Source: an uncultured Lachnospiraceae bacterium
Lineage (GTDB): Bacteria > Bacillota > Clostridia > Lachnospirales > Lachnospiraceae
Length of the DNA stretch: 64,000 nucleotides
NCBI GenBank assembly: GCA_910577645.1
Contig: CAJTOL010000004.1
Coordinates: forward strand, 1 to 64,000
Direction of reading: 5' to 3'
The notes beneath the pieces were generated by a model, which searched no databases, was not told the origin of the DNA, and saw only the letters and a program-made list of their open reading frames with translations. Shown here piece by piece: positions 17,814 through 26,931 of this stretch. How positions within the stretch are numbered: the stretch's first letter is position 1; each line of letters starts with the position of its first letter. Position numbers and translations under genes: made by a program.

Positions 17814-19010
17814 TTACCTCTTATTCTTTAAAAAATCCGGAATATTGATCTGGACTTCCCGGTTTGCCGGACGATAGGGCGCTGCTCCCGGCTGGGAGGT
17901 AAAGGAAGGAGCCGTTGCAGCCGCCTCAGGGCTTGTCCTCTGCACCGGTCTCTGAGCCTGCTGGCCAGCCGCCTGGTTTCCGCCGGAGGCCGGAGTCTTG
18001 GGCTTAAAACCTCCTGTATTAAATCCGGTCATAGCCTTTGCAACCGGAGTATTGGCCCCATGGGCATCCAAACCGGTGGCAATAACCGTAATATTGGCCT
18101 CATCCTGCGCGCTTTCGTCATACATGGCGCCAAAGATAATATTGGCGTCATCACCGGCCAGTTCCTGAACATAGGTAGCAGCCTCATTAGCCTCAATCAG
18201 GCTGATATCACCGGAAATATTGATGATTACATGGCTTGCCCCCTCAATCGTAGTCTCAAGCAGCGGACTGGCAACTGCCTGTTTTACCGCCTCCAGAGCC
18301 TTGTCGTCGCCTTTGGCCTTGCCGATGCCGATGTGTGCAATGCCCTTGTCGATCATAACGGTCTGTACATCCGCAAAATCCAGGTTAATTAAGCCCGGAA
18401 CATTAATCAGATCCGTAATCCCCTGGACAGCCTGCTGTAGCACCTCGTCTGCCTTCCTTAAAGCATCCGGCATGGTGGTCCTGCGATCCACAATCTCCAA
18501 AAGCTTATCATTGGGGATTACAATCAAAGTATCCACGTTCTCTTTTAAACGTTCAATTCCCGATAAAGCGTTGGTCATACGGGTCTTTGCCTCAAAACGG
18601 AAAGGCTTGGTTACTACGCCTACCGTAAGGATCCCCATATCTTTGGCGATTCTTGCCACAATAGGAGCTGCTCCTGTACCGGTGCCTCCGCCCATACCGC
18701 AGGTTACGAAGACCATATCCGCCCCTTTCATAGCCTGTGAAAGTTCCTCAGAGCTCTCTTCCGCCGCTTTCTCACCGATCTCCGGCCTGGCGCCTGCTCC
18801 CAGCCCTTTGGTCAGCTTCTCGCCAATCTGGAGGACTGTGGGGGCCTTACAAAACTGCAACGCCTGCTTGTCCGTATTTAAGCCAATAAACTCTACCCCT
18901 GCGATATTTTCATCAATCATACGGTTTACCGCGTTGTTTCCTGCCCCGCCTACACCAATTACAATAATTCTTGCAGCATTATCTGCCTCATTTATTTTAA
19001 TCTCTAACAA
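17814..19010 (-). CDS. ftsZ: Cell division protein FtsZ
   Basis: 398 residues. The tubulin-like GTPase core has GVGGAGNNAVNRM, the T4 signature GGGTGTGAAP (about 105-114) and NLDFADV. A Gly/Ala/Gln-rich linker (about 320-385) leads to a conserved C-terminal peptide, VQINIPDFLKNKR, which in other bacteria binds membrane tethers. The start codon is UUG at 19010, set by AAAGGAGG 8 nt upstream. FtsZ forms the division ring. No ftsA is adjacent. Structured repeats lie on both sides of the gene. Confidence 0.97.
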   Translation of the reverse strand: MLEIKINEADNAARIIVIGVGGAGNNAVNRMIDENIAGVEFIGLNTDKQALQFCKAPTVLQIGEKLTKGLGAGARPEIGEKAAEESSEELSQAMKGADMVFVTCGMGGGTGTGAAPIVARIAKDMGILTVGVVTKPFRFEAKTRMTNALSGIERLKENVDTLIVIPNDKLLEIVDRRTTMPDALRKADEVLQQAVQGITDLINVPGLINLDFADVQTVMIDKGIAHIGIGKAKGDDKALEAVKQAVASPLLETTIEGASHVIINISGDISLIEANEAATYVQELAGDDANIIFGAMYDESAQDEANITVIATGLDAHGANTPVAKAMTGFNTGGFKPKTPASGGNQAAGQQAQRPVQRTSPEAAATAPSFTSQPGAAPYRPANREVQINIPDFLKNKR

Positions 19011-19184
19011 GATAATATCCTCCTTTAGACCTTCTTCTATCTTTTATCTATCTGATTCTGTCATATATCCTATTTCAACTCACCTTATACTATATTTGAT
19101 TTCCAGGAAAATATCAAGGTTTTTTTCAAGAAATTCATGGTTGGAATTCATAGTTGTATTGTATCCGGTTTTTTATTTTGGCGG

Positions 19185-19304
19185 CTTCTTGTCCGGCGTA
19201 GCCGGGCAAGAAGCATCGGATGGCCATCCGATGTGGAATCGGGCGTAAATTTTTCCTTACAAGCAAGCTTGACGGACAAAATTTATGCCCGATTCCACGC
19301 CGTC
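19185..19304 (+). repeat. Three-hairpin structured repeat, copy 2 (between ftsQ and ftsZ)
   Basis: Same layout as the copy at 17688-17806: 13-bp stem (19185-19197 with 19201-19213, one G-T pair), 8-bp stem CATCGGAT/ATCCGATG with a different loop, and a 19-bp stem (19235-19253 with 19278-19296, one G-T pair). The arm sequence of the long stem differs from copy 1, yet pairing is kept. The loop core TTACAAGCAAGCTTGACG and terminal CGCCGTC are identical. It too ends 7 bp from the upstream gene's stop (ftsQ). Confidence 0.85.
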
Positions 19305-19311
19305 CGGCTGA

Positions 19312-20034
19312 TTACTCCTGTATAAAAGAAAACATGGTATCTGTTTTCAATTCGTCATAGGTATCCAGATAAAGCGTTCCCTTTAATCCCTCAATCTGAG
19401 GCAGCATATCATGAAGCTCGGAAATCTTTCCGTTCATATCATCGCTGGTCCCTAAAAATACATTTACATCCCCCATAGTTAAGGTAGCCTGTTCTTTGAC
19501 ATTATAAGTAATCTTGTCCACTTCCATATTATAAAGGGAAAGCACCTGTGTCAAATTTAAAATCTCTCTGAAAATGTCCATATTCGGAGCAGGAAGAGGT
19601 TCTCCCAATACAATCTGACCAAAATTCAGTCCCTCAATCCGAGGCACCCCCTCCAGTTTATTGCTGGTGCTTTCCACAATAATTCCGTCCTTATCAAAAT
19701 ACATATAGCTATTGAGATAAGAAACATACCCTACTATGCTCTTTTCATAAACCATAACCTCTACTTTTGAAGGGCTTCGAAACAGGATGTCGTAATCCGC
19801 CACAAAAGGAATCTCCCTGTGAGGCTGAAACCGCTCTTTATAAAGGCAGTACAAGGTATTCCTGTCCATGCCTTCGGGAAATAAAAGATTGGTCATCTCT
19901 GCCTCTGTATACCTGGCGCTCCCTGTCACTTTAATATCGGTAATCCGTATGGACCACAAAAGAATTCCCAGCAGCAGCAAAATAGCTGCCGCCAGAATCC
20001 ATTTTTTTAAACGTTTTCTTTTCATCTGTGCCAT
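19312..20034 (-). CDS. ftsQ: Cell division protein FtsQ/DivIB
   Basis: 240 residues from the ATG at 20034; a start further upstream would run into murA. A basic cytoplasmic tail is followed by one transmembrane helix (WILAAAILLLLGILLWSI, about 12-29), then a POTRA domain (IKVTGSARYTEAEM...) and a beta domain outside. FtsQ/DivIB links FtsL and the septal PBP in the divisome. It is 17 bp downstream of murA. Sequence conservation is low in this family; the call rests on topology, POTRA pattern and position. Confidence 0.85.
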   Translation of the reverse strand: MAQMKRKRLKKWILAAAILLLLGILLWSIRITDIKVTGSARYTEAEMTNLLFPEGMDRNTLYCLYKERFQPHREIPFVADYDILFRSPSKVEVMVYEKSIVGYVSYLNSYMYFDKDGIIVESTSNKLEGVPRIEGLNFGQIVLGEPLPAPNMDIFREILNLTQVLSLYNMEVDKITYNVKEQATLTMGDVNVFLGTSDDMNGKISELHDMLPQIEGLKGTLYLDTYDELKTDTMFSFIQE

Positions 20035-20051
20035 CGTCTCTCTTTCTTTTC

Positions 20052-21314
20052 CTATGGCTTTCTGTCTTCTATGGAGGCTCCAAGAGCTTTTAAGTCCCGG
20101 CATATATCTTCATAACCTCTTCGAATATACCGGCAGCCTGTGATCTTTGTTTCCCCCTCTGCCGCCATCCCTCCAATTACCGCGGCAGCGCCGCCTCTTA
20201 AATCTCTGGCCTCCAACTCAGCCCCTTTCAGCGGAAATTTTCCCGCGGCTCCAAAAATCCTGGCATTCCTTCCATCTATCTCTATTCTGGCCCCAAGCTT
20301 TAAAAGTTCCCCGGCTGTTGCAAACCGGCTCTCAAAAACCGTCTCTTTAATCCTGGAATCTCCTCTAGCCGCCGCCATCACCGCCATTGCCGGGGACTGG
20401 AGATCCGTAGGAAACTCCGGATAAGGCCCGGTAACAATGTCAAATCCCCGGGGGCACCCTTCCATCACAACCTCTATCTGATCCTCTCCCATGTGAAAGA
20501 CAGCGCCGGATCGGGAAAATGTTTCAAGGACGGATAACAGATGCTTTGGATTTATTCCTTTTAGCAGAACCTTTCCGCCTCTGGCCATCACCGCCGCCAG
20601 GTAAGTACCTGCCACAATCCGGTCCCCGGCCACTCTTCTTGTAACCCCAAAAAGGCGTTTTACCCCTGTGACAGTTAAGCTGCCGGTTCCGGCTCCCTGT
20701 ATCTTGGCTCCCATCTGATTCAGCAAAAGGCATAATTCTTCTATCTCCGGCTCCTTTGCAGCCCCCTCTATCCGGGTAATTCCCCGGGAAAGAACAGCGG
20801 CTAGCAGGGCATTTTCCGTGGCTCCCACGCTGGGGTAAGGAAAACTGATTTCCCCTCCGGTCAGCCCTTCTGTCCTGGCCCGGATCCATCCTTTCTCCTC
20901 AGTGATTTCCGCTCCCAGACAGGTAAGGGCTTTAATGTGCAGATCAATGGGTCTGCTTCCTATCAGGCAGCCTCCCGGATAGCGGGTCAGGGCTTCTTTC
21001 TTTCTGACTAACAGCGCCCCCAGCATCATTACAGAAGAGCGCATGGCCGTCACATAGTGTTCCGGAATCCGGGCCCTGTCAATAACAGAGGCATCAATGG
21101 TCAGGGTATTTCCCACAAAAGAACACTTACACCCTATAAACTGCAATATCCCCATCATACAGAACACATCCTGTATCCTGGGGACATTGGTAAATATGGT
21201 GGTTCCTTCTGCAAGGAGCGCCGCCGCCATCATAGGCAGCACCGCATTTTTTGAACCTTGAATTTCTATAGCGCCGCTAAGCGGCCCTGTATTCCGGACT
21301 AAAATCACAGCCAT
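20052..21314 (-). CDS. murA: UDP-N-acetylglucosamine 1-carboxyvinyltransferase
   Basis: 420 residues, full length. IEIQGSKNAVLPMMAA near the N-terminus carries the substrate Lys and Asn, and the catalytic Cys is in the PGGCLIGSRPIDLH loop (about 118), the fosfomycin target. It transfers enolpyruvate from PEP to UDP-GlcNAc, the first committed step of peptidoglycan synthesis. GGAGC ends only 1 nt before the ATG, whereas the GTG two codons later (21308) has ideal spacing, so translation may begin there. Confidence 0.94.
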   Translation of the reverse strand: MAVILVRNTGPLSGAIEIQGSKNAVLPMMAAALLAEGTTIFTNVPRIQDVFCMMGILQFIGCKCSFVGNTLTIDASVIDRARIPEHYVTAMRSSVMMLGALLVRKKEALTRYPGGCLIGSRPIDLHIKALTCLGAEITEEKGWIRARTEGLTGGEISFPYPSVGATENALLAAVLSRGITRIEGAAKEPEIEELCLLLNQMGAKIQGAGTGSLTVTGVKRLFGVTRRVAGDRIVAGTYLAAVMARGGKVLLKGINPKHLLSVLETFSRSGAVFHMGEDQIEVVMEGCPRGFDIVTGPYPEFPTDLQSPAMAVMAAARGDSRIKETVFESRFATAGELLKLGARIEIDGRNARIFGAAGKFPLKGAELEARDLRGGAAAVIGGMAAEGETKITGCRYIRRGYEDICRDLKALGASIEDRKP

Positions 21315-21341
21315 CGCTCCTTGCTTTTCGTCTTGCAGACA

Positions 21342-21371
21342 TTTCTCTCATGCTCTATTTTATGAGAGAAA
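21342..21371. other. Hairpin between ftsW and murA
   Basis: TTTCTCTCAT (21342-21351) pairs perfectly with ATGAGAGAAA (21362-21371). Outside it GGAGC (21372-21376) can pair with GCTCC (21316-21320), which is the complement of the murA RBS. In the minus-strand transcript this could hide the murA ribosome binding site. No T run follows, so it is not a terminator. Confidence 0.45.
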
Positions 21372-21399
21372 GGAGCTTTTGCATCTCGTCCGGGCAATA

Positions 21400-22563
21400 T
21401 TATTTTTCTAATTTAATCTGATTGGAAACACTTAACACCATTCCCATTTCCGCCATCAAAAACAATACCGATGTACCTCCATAGCTGATAAAGGGAAGGG
21501 TGATGCCTGTATTGGGAATGGTATTAGTTACAACGGCAATATTTAAGATTACCTGAATGGCGATATGTCCCATAACGCCCACTACCAGCATGGCTCCAAA
21601 CAAATCCGGCGCATTATTGGCAATGACCATAAAACGGTAAATCATAAATAAGAAAACAAGGATTATAGATACCGCTCCGAAAAGCCCCAGTTCTTCGCAG
21701 ATAACGGAAAAAATCATGTCATTCTCAGCCTCAGGAAGAAATCCCAGCTTCTGGACGCTCTCCCCCAGCCCTTTTCCCCACAGTCCTCCGGATCCGATGG
21801 CATAAAGCCCCTGAAGAACCTGGTAACCGGATCCGGTGGCAAAAGCCTCCGGATCCCTCCATACTAAAATGCGGCTTAAACGGTATCCGATATCCGGATT
21901 TTTACTGTAAATAAACTCTACAATGGGGCCTGCAGTAAAATATGCCGCCAAAACCAGCCCTGCACAAGCCAGAAACGGGGCCTTTCTTTTGCTGGCCACA
22001 AAAGCCATAACAAAGCCGATTCCCATAATGATAAGACCGGAGCTTAAGTTATTAACCGCCACTATGGCGCCAATGGGAAAGGTTCTTATGGCAATGGCCC
22101 AGAGTCCTTCCTTCTTGTTCACCCGTTTTCCCATTTTGACGATAATTGCTGACAAATATAAAATCAGCGCAATCTTTACAAACTCTGTAGGCTGGATGGT
22201 CATATTCCCCACCCCCAGCCACCGCTTCTGTCCGTTTATGGTTTTACCGATAGTCATAACCAAAAACATTAAAATGTATGAAAGTATGTATGAAAACCGG
22301 GCAAACCGGGCAAAAAAATGATAATCCATTTTAGAGATGGCAATCATCACCGCCAGGCTGCCCAGAGCAATCAACCCCTGCCTGCGGACAAAATGAAAGC
22401 TGTCTCCGTCATAGGTCAGCTGGGCCGAATAGGAACTGGAACTGTAAATCATAACCAGACCGAATAGTATCAGAAAAATAATGGTAAAGACCAGGCTGTA
22501 GTCATAAAACCGGCGCACCTTTGCTTTTTTCTTTTTTCCCTGATGCTCTTGCCGTTCTGCCAT
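21400..22563 (-). CDS. ftsW: SEDS-family peptidoglycan glycosyltransferase FtsW (SpoVE-like)
   Basis: 387 residues with about ten transmembrane helices. SEDS signatures are present: IYSSSSYSAQ, NGQKRWLGVGNMTIQPTEF, GSGGLWGKGLGESVQKLGFLPEAENDMIFSV (extracellular loop) and NTGITLPFISYGGTS. It polymerises lipid II at the septum with a class B PBP. A GGAGG RBS is at good spacing. It lies between murD and murA; murG, often found next to it, is absent from this cluster. Confidence 0.94.
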   Translation of the reverse strand: MAERQEHQGKKKKAKVRRFYDYSLVFTIIFLILFGLVMIYSSSSYSAQLTYDGDSFHFVRRQGLIALGSLAVMIAISKMDYHFFARFARFSYILSYILMFLVMTIGKTINGQKRWLGVGNMTIQPTEFVKIALILYLSAIIVKMGKRVNKKEGLWAIAIRTFPIGAIVAVNNLSSGLIIMGIGFVMAFVASKRKAPFLACAGLVLAAYFTAGPIVEFIYSKNPDIGYRLSRILVWRDPEAFATGSGYQVLQGLYAIGSGGLWGKGLGESVQKLGFLPEAENDMIFSVICEELGLFGAVSIILVFLFMIYRFMVIANNAPDLFGAMLVVGVMGHIAIQVILNIAVVTNTIPNTGITLPFISYGGTSVLFLMAEMGMVLSVSNQIKLEK

Positions 22564-22620
22564 CCGATTTCCTCCATATTACTATTTCTGTTCCCGCTTT
22601 TATTCCTGCCGGGCTGCTGA

Positions 22621-23985
22621 TTACAGATTCCGCACACATTCTTTAAATACGCGGCCTCTCTCTTCATAATTTTTAAACATGCCCCAGCTTGCACATGCCG
22701 GGCTCAGGAGCACATTGTCCCCCATATTGGCATAAGATGCACAGACCTGTACTGCCTCAGACATATCCTCGGCATACATAATTTCCGTAAAGCCGTGGGC
22801 TTTGGCGCACTCTGCTATTTTGTCTCTGGTCTGCCCGATAAGCACCAGGTATTTTACCTTCTCCCCAAAGCTCTCAATCCACTCATCGTATTCGCTGCCT
22901 TTATCATATCCTCCTGCAATCAAAAGGGTAGGCCCAGGCATGGCCTTTACTGCCTGGATTGCCGCATCCGGGTTGGTTCCCTTGGAATCATTGTAATATT
23001 TCACGCCGGATCTCTCCAATACAAACTCAATCCGGTGTTCCACAGCCTGAAACCTTCTGATAACCCGCCGGATGGTTTCCATAGGCACCCCCATCTCCAG
23101 GCTCACGGCGGCAGCAGCCATTACATTCTCATAATTATGGCGGCCCAAAAGGTTCATATCATGGACATTGATCAGCAGAGTTTCCCGCCCGTTGTGACTG
23201 TACATAATGTTATCCCGATCCAGATAAAAGCCTTCCTTCAGTTTTTCCCTGCTGGAAAAGAAAAGCACCCTGGCCTTGGGCTTTTGTTCTTCATCCTGGC
23301 CAAACTCTCTTAAAACCGGATCATCATAGTTGAGAACCACACTGTCAGACCCGGTCTGGTTTAAGGTTATACCCTTTTTAATTTCAATGTAGTTCTCCAT
23401 AGTTTTGTGACGGTTTAAGTGATCTGGCGTAATATTTAAAATCGCGCTGACATTGGGCCTGAAATCCATAATGGTCTCCAACTGAAAGCTGGAAATTTCC
23501 GCCACGGTTACCGACGTATCCTCCGTGTCAAGAGCTACCTGGGTATAGGGGATTCCGATATTTCCCACTATAAATACGCTCTCATAGAAGGCCTTCATAA
23601 TCTCCCCTGTTAAAGCTGTGGTAGTAGTCTTTCCATTGGTTCCCGTTATGGCCGCAAGCCTTCCCTTTGCACAATGGTAGGCAAGCTGGATCTCCCCCCA
23701 AATGGGAATCTTCGCATCTATAATAGTAGCAGCGAAGGGGGAATCCATGGGAACCCCAGGGCTTACAATACACAGCTCCACTCCTACCAGATCTGTCCGT
23801 TTCAGTTCTCCCAGTACCAGAGTAACCCTGGATTTATCTTCAAAAGCCGCCAGGACCTTCTCTCTATTCTGGTTTGCGTTTCCGTCATAGAGAACCACCT
23901 CCCCACCCATATCCAGCAGTAATCTGGTGGCTGCTATGCCACTGATCCCGGTTCCTGCCACAATGACCTTTTGCCCATGACTCAT
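22621..23985 (-). CDS. murD: UDP-N-acetylmuramoylalanine-D-glutamate ligase
   Basis: 454 residues from the ATG at 23985, preceded by ATAGGAGG in the 11-bp gap after mraY. The N-terminal Rossmann-like domain (VIVAGTGISGIAATRLL) binds the UDP substrate. The central domain has the Mur ligase P-loop AITGTNGKTTTTAL, and the C-terminal domain carries YNDSKGTNPDA. It adds D-Glu to UDP-MurNAc-L-Ala in the cytoplasm. Confidence 0.96.
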   Translation of the reverse strand: MSHGQKVIVAGTGISGIAATRLLLDMGGEVVLYDGNANQNREKVLAAFEDKSRVTLVLGELKRTDLVGVELCIVSPGVPMDSPFAATIIDAKIPIWGEIQLAYHCAKGRLAAITGTNGKTTTTALTGEIMKAFYESVFIVGNIGIPYTQVALDTEDTSVTVAEISSFQLETIMDFRPNVSAILNITPDHLNRHKTMENYIEIKKGITLNQTGSDSVVLNYDDPVLREFGQDEEQKPKARVLFFSSREKLKEGFYLDRDNIMYSHNGRETLLINVHDMNLLGRHNYENVMAAAAVSLEMGVPMETIRRVIRRFQAVEHRIEFVLERSGVKYYNDSKGTNPDAAIQAVKAMPGPTLLIAGGYDKGSEYDEWIESFGEKVKYLVLIGQTRDKIAECAKAHGFTEIMYAEDMSEAVQVCASYANMGDNVLLSPACASWGMFKNYEERGRVFKECVRNL

Positions 23986-23996
23986 AGTAAAACCTC

Positions 23997-24965
23997 CTAT
24001 AATCCTAAGTATGCTACCAGACACAAAATCGCAGTAATAATGGAGAACACGGCTACCACCCGGGTCTCCGACCATCCGCAAAGTTCAAAATGGTGGTGAA
24101 TCGGCGCCATTTTAAAAATACGCTTGCCGCCTGTTTTTTTAAAGTAGGTCACCTGGATCATAACAGACAGCACCTCCACCAGATAGATAAGGCCTACAAT
24201 GGCAATAAAGATGGGCATCTGCATCATATAAGCGCTGGCTGCCACAAATCCGCCCAGTGCCAGGGAGCCGGTATCCCCCATAAATACCTTTGCCGGATAT
24301 ACATTGAATAAGAGGAATCCCAGCAGGCTTCCTACTACTGCTCCGGTAATGGGGCTGATTCCGCTGTTTTCCCCGATTGCCACAATGGTAAAAAAGGTGG
24401 CAATGAGAATGGTAACACTGGTACACAAACCGTCTAACCCATCGGTAAAATTAACCCCATTATCTGTACCCAGCACGATAATAAACAAAGCCGGAATAAA
24501 CAAAACTCCCAGATCCAGGAAAAACCCATTGTCAAAGCCGCCGGTAAAGGGAATCAGCATATCTGTCCCCACCTCCCCGCTGCTCATCAGATACCAGGCG
24601 AAGATGCCGGTAATAATAATCTGTCCCAAAAGCTTTTGTTTGGGATTTAATCCTTCAGAGCGCTTCATGACAATCTTAATATAATCGTCTAAAAATCCGA
24701 TAATGCCAAAGCCTACGGTGACAAACAGCACCGGTATGATTTTGGGGTATCTGGGAATATAAAACATAGACGTAATAATAATACTGGACAATATAATCAG
24801 ACCACCCATAGTAGGTGTGCCCTGCTTTTTTAAATGCGCCTGGGGGCCGTCATCCCGAACCTGCTGGCCGAATTTCAGCCTGTGAAGAAAGGGAATCACA
24901 ATGGGGCACAAAAGAGCGCTTATGGCAAAGGATATAATAATCGCTAAGATTGTTTCATTAATCAT
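23997..24965 (-). CDS. mraY: Phospho-N-acetylmuramoyl-pentapeptide-transferase
   Basis: 322 residues, ten-helix topology. Conserved cytoplasmic motifs: KKQGTPTMGGL, GFLDDYIKI (Mg-binding Asp pair), NFTDGLDGL and FKMAPIHHHFEL with the family His cluster. It moves phospho-MurNAc-pentapeptide to undecaprenyl phosphate to make lipid I. It follows the second PBP gene after about 107 bp that hold a short hairpin. Confidence 0.96.
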   Translation of the reverse strand: MINETILAIIISFAISALLCPIVIPFLHRLKFGQQVRDDGPQAHLKKQGTPTMGGLIILSSIIITSMFYIPRYPKIIPVLFVTVGFGIIGFLDDYIKIVMKRSEGLNPKQKLLGQIIITGIFAWYLMSSGEVGTDMLIPFTGGFDNGFFLDLGVLFIPALFIIVLGTDNGVNFTDGLDGLCTSVTILIATFFTIVAIGENSGISPITGAVVGSLLGFLLFNVYPAKVFMGDTGSLALGGFVAASAYMMQMPIFIAIVGLIYLVEVLSVMIQVTYFKKTGGKRIFKMAPIHHHFELCGWSETRVVAVFSIITAILCLVAYLGL

Positions 24966-25006
24966 GTCGCACCTCAGTTTCTTATGTATAAATTTTAGTA
25001 TTGCCC

Positions 25007-25032
25007 TTTGCTCCGGCTATGGCCGGGGCAAA
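25007..25032 (+). other. Hairpin resembling stem 1 of the ftsZ-flanking repeat
   Basis: TTTGCTCCGGC (25007-25017) pairs with GCCGGGGCAAA (25022-25032) around a 4-nt loop, with one G-T pair. The core CCGGC-loop-GCCGG followed by CAAAAGATGC recalls CCGGC-loop-GCCGG followed by CAAGAAGCATCGG in the repeats beside ftsZ. It lies in the pbp-mraY gap. It may be a degenerate or partial copy; the similarity is limited. Confidence 0.35.
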
Positions 25033-25072
25033 AGATGCACATTAGGTAGTATACGTCTTTTTTTTCGAATAA

Positions 25073-26878
25073 TCAACTATAGATTCGAAAGGCGCCGGTA
25101 CTTTCTTCCACTGCTGGCTCAATTTCCAAATAGGGAAGAATATTCTTGAAAATATCGGCAATTACAGGCGCCGCTATGGTTCCTCCATAGTAAATTCCTT
25201 CCGGCTCGTCAATGGTAATCAGGGCGATAACTTTTGGGTCATTGGCAGGGGCAAAACCGATAAAAGAAGAGATATATTTTTTTAAACTCCTGGGCAGCTT
25301 TTCCGATGTAGCGGTTTTCCCTCCAATCCGGTAACCGGGAAGGCTGGCCTTTTTTCCGCTTCCCTCTGCCACCACCTGTTCTAAAATGTAACGCATGGTC
25401 TGACTGGTTTCCTCTGACAAAACATTTTCCTCCACCGGATAAGAAAAAGTATGGACATTCTCCCCGTCACTGCTTACCACCTTCACCCCAAAGTGGGGTG
25501 TAACCCGGGTTCCCCCGTTTATCACCGCCGATACGGTGGCAATCAGCTGAACCGGCGTAATCTGAAAGGACTGCCCAAAAGACACGGTGGCAAGCTCCAC
25601 CTGGCCCATATTTTCTTTTTTGTGCATAATAGTGGCGGCCTCACCTGGCAGATCGATGCCGGTTTTCCCTTTTAAACCCAGCTTTTCAAAATAGGCATAA
25701 TACTGCTCAATTCCCAGTCTCTGCCCTACATCTATCAGCACCGGGTTGCAGGAGTTCATCATCCCCTGGAGGAAATTTTCCCCGCCGTGGCCTCCCACCT
25801 TATGGCAGCGGATTTTTCGATCCTCCACAATTCGAAATCCCGGGCAGGAAAAGCGGTCGTCAAGATCCACTGCTTTTGCTTCCAGCCCTGCGGCTGCCGT
25901 TATGATTTTAAAGGTGGATCCCGGCTCATAAGTATCGTTGATGCAGGTATTTCTCCACATCTGGTTTAACAGATCCTGCTTCCCTGCCGCCCCTTTCCCG
26001 GCAGCAGCCTGCTCCGCCTCAAATTCTTCCTGCCTGGCGCTTTCACTCACCAGGTTCTGCCCTGGGGTAAAGGGATCGTTTAGATTAAATTCCGGCACAT
26101 TTACCATAGCCATAATTTCTCCGTTTTGAGGATTCATCACAATAATCGACACCCTCTTGGCATTTTTCTTTTCCATAACCTGATAGGCGGCTTGTTGGCA
26201 GTAAGCCTGAATATTCCTGTCCAGGCTGATATACAGGTCGTTTCCGGCCACCGGTTCTACCCGATCCTCTGCCGCGTTTTCAAGCTCCACCCCCCTGGCG
26301 TCTGTCATAGTAAGAATCAAACCGTTTTTTCCTTTTAGATATTCTTCGTATTTTACCTCCAGGCCGATAATTCCCTGATTATCGCCTCCGGTAAAGCCTA
26401 AGACCTTGGAAGCCAGGCTGTCATAGGGGTAATACCGTTTATAGTCTTCATCTACCTTTACCCCGGCAAGCCCCTGATCCCGGATGGCATCCCCAATCTC
26501 TTTATCCACATTGGTGCTGATAATCTCCCTGGAACTGTATTTTTCCACCTTCTTCCGCACCGTTTCCTCCGAAATATCCAGATACCTGCACAACACCTCC
26601 ACCACCTGATCCGGATCGGTAATCTGGTTGTGGATAACGGAAATGGTGCATACCGTCCGGTTTGTGGCAATTACGGTTCCGGTGGCATCAATAATCCGGC
26701 CTCTGGCCGCCTTAATGGTGCGTTCCCTCTGGTGCAGATCCTCCGCCATAGCGCTGTAGTGATCTGCCCGGTAAATCATAAGAAAAAACAGCCTTCCCAG
26801 CAGAACTGCCGTTATGACAGACGACAGAACAAACAGGAGGGCTATTCTTCCTCTATGACATGTCTGATTTGTGTTCAT
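25073..26878 (-). CDS. Class B penicillin-binding protein, SpoVD-like
   Basis: 601 residues: one N-terminal membrane helix (about 12-33), a PBP dimer domain (RGRIIDATGTVIATN...) and a transpeptidase domain with STFK (acyl Ser), SCN and, in place of the usual KTG, KTA in GGKTATSEK. No PASTA repeats are present. It lies directly after another class B PBP, the pbpB-spoVD arrangement of Bacillus, so it may cross-link spore cortex or septal wall. The spore role is inferred from position. Confidence 0.85.
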   Translation of the reverse strand: MNTNQTCHRGRIALLFVLSSVITAVLLGRLFFLMIYRADHYSAMAEDLHQRERTIKAARGRIIDATGTVIATNRTVCTISVIHNQITDPDQVVEVLCRYLDISEETVRKKVEKYSSREIISTNVDKEIGDAIRDQGLAGVKVDEDYKRYYPYDSLASKVLGFTGGDNQGIIGLEVKYEEYLKGKNGLILTMTDARGVELENAAEDRVEPVAGNDLYISLDRNIQAYCQQAAYQVMEKKNAKRVSIIVMNPQNGEIMAMVNVPEFNLNDPFTPGQNLVSESARQEEFEAEQAAAGKGAAGKQDLLNQMWRNTCINDTYEPGSTFKIITAAAGLEAKAVDLDDRFSCPGFRIVEDRKIRCHKVGGHGGENFLQGMMNSCNPVLIDVGQRLGIEQYYAYFEKLGLKGKTGIDLPGEAATIMHKKENMGQVELATVSFGQSFQITPVQLIATVSAVINGGTRVTPHFGVKVVSSDGENVHTFSYPVEENVLSEETSQTMRYILEQVVAEGSGKKASLPGYRIGGKTATSEKLPRSLKKYISSFIGFAPANDPKVIALITIDEPEGIYYGGTIAAPVIADIFKNILPYLEIEPAVEESTGAFRIYS

Positions 26879-26931
26879 AACATTCTCCCCTGTCCCATCA
26901 TCAATTCATATATATGATGGAAATCAGAGGG

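Noticed and set aside
18220..19248. 342-codon open frame on the plus strand over ftsZ
   Set aside because: It mirrors ftsZ codons, has Ser/Thr/Ile-rich composition typical of antisense frames and no RBS.
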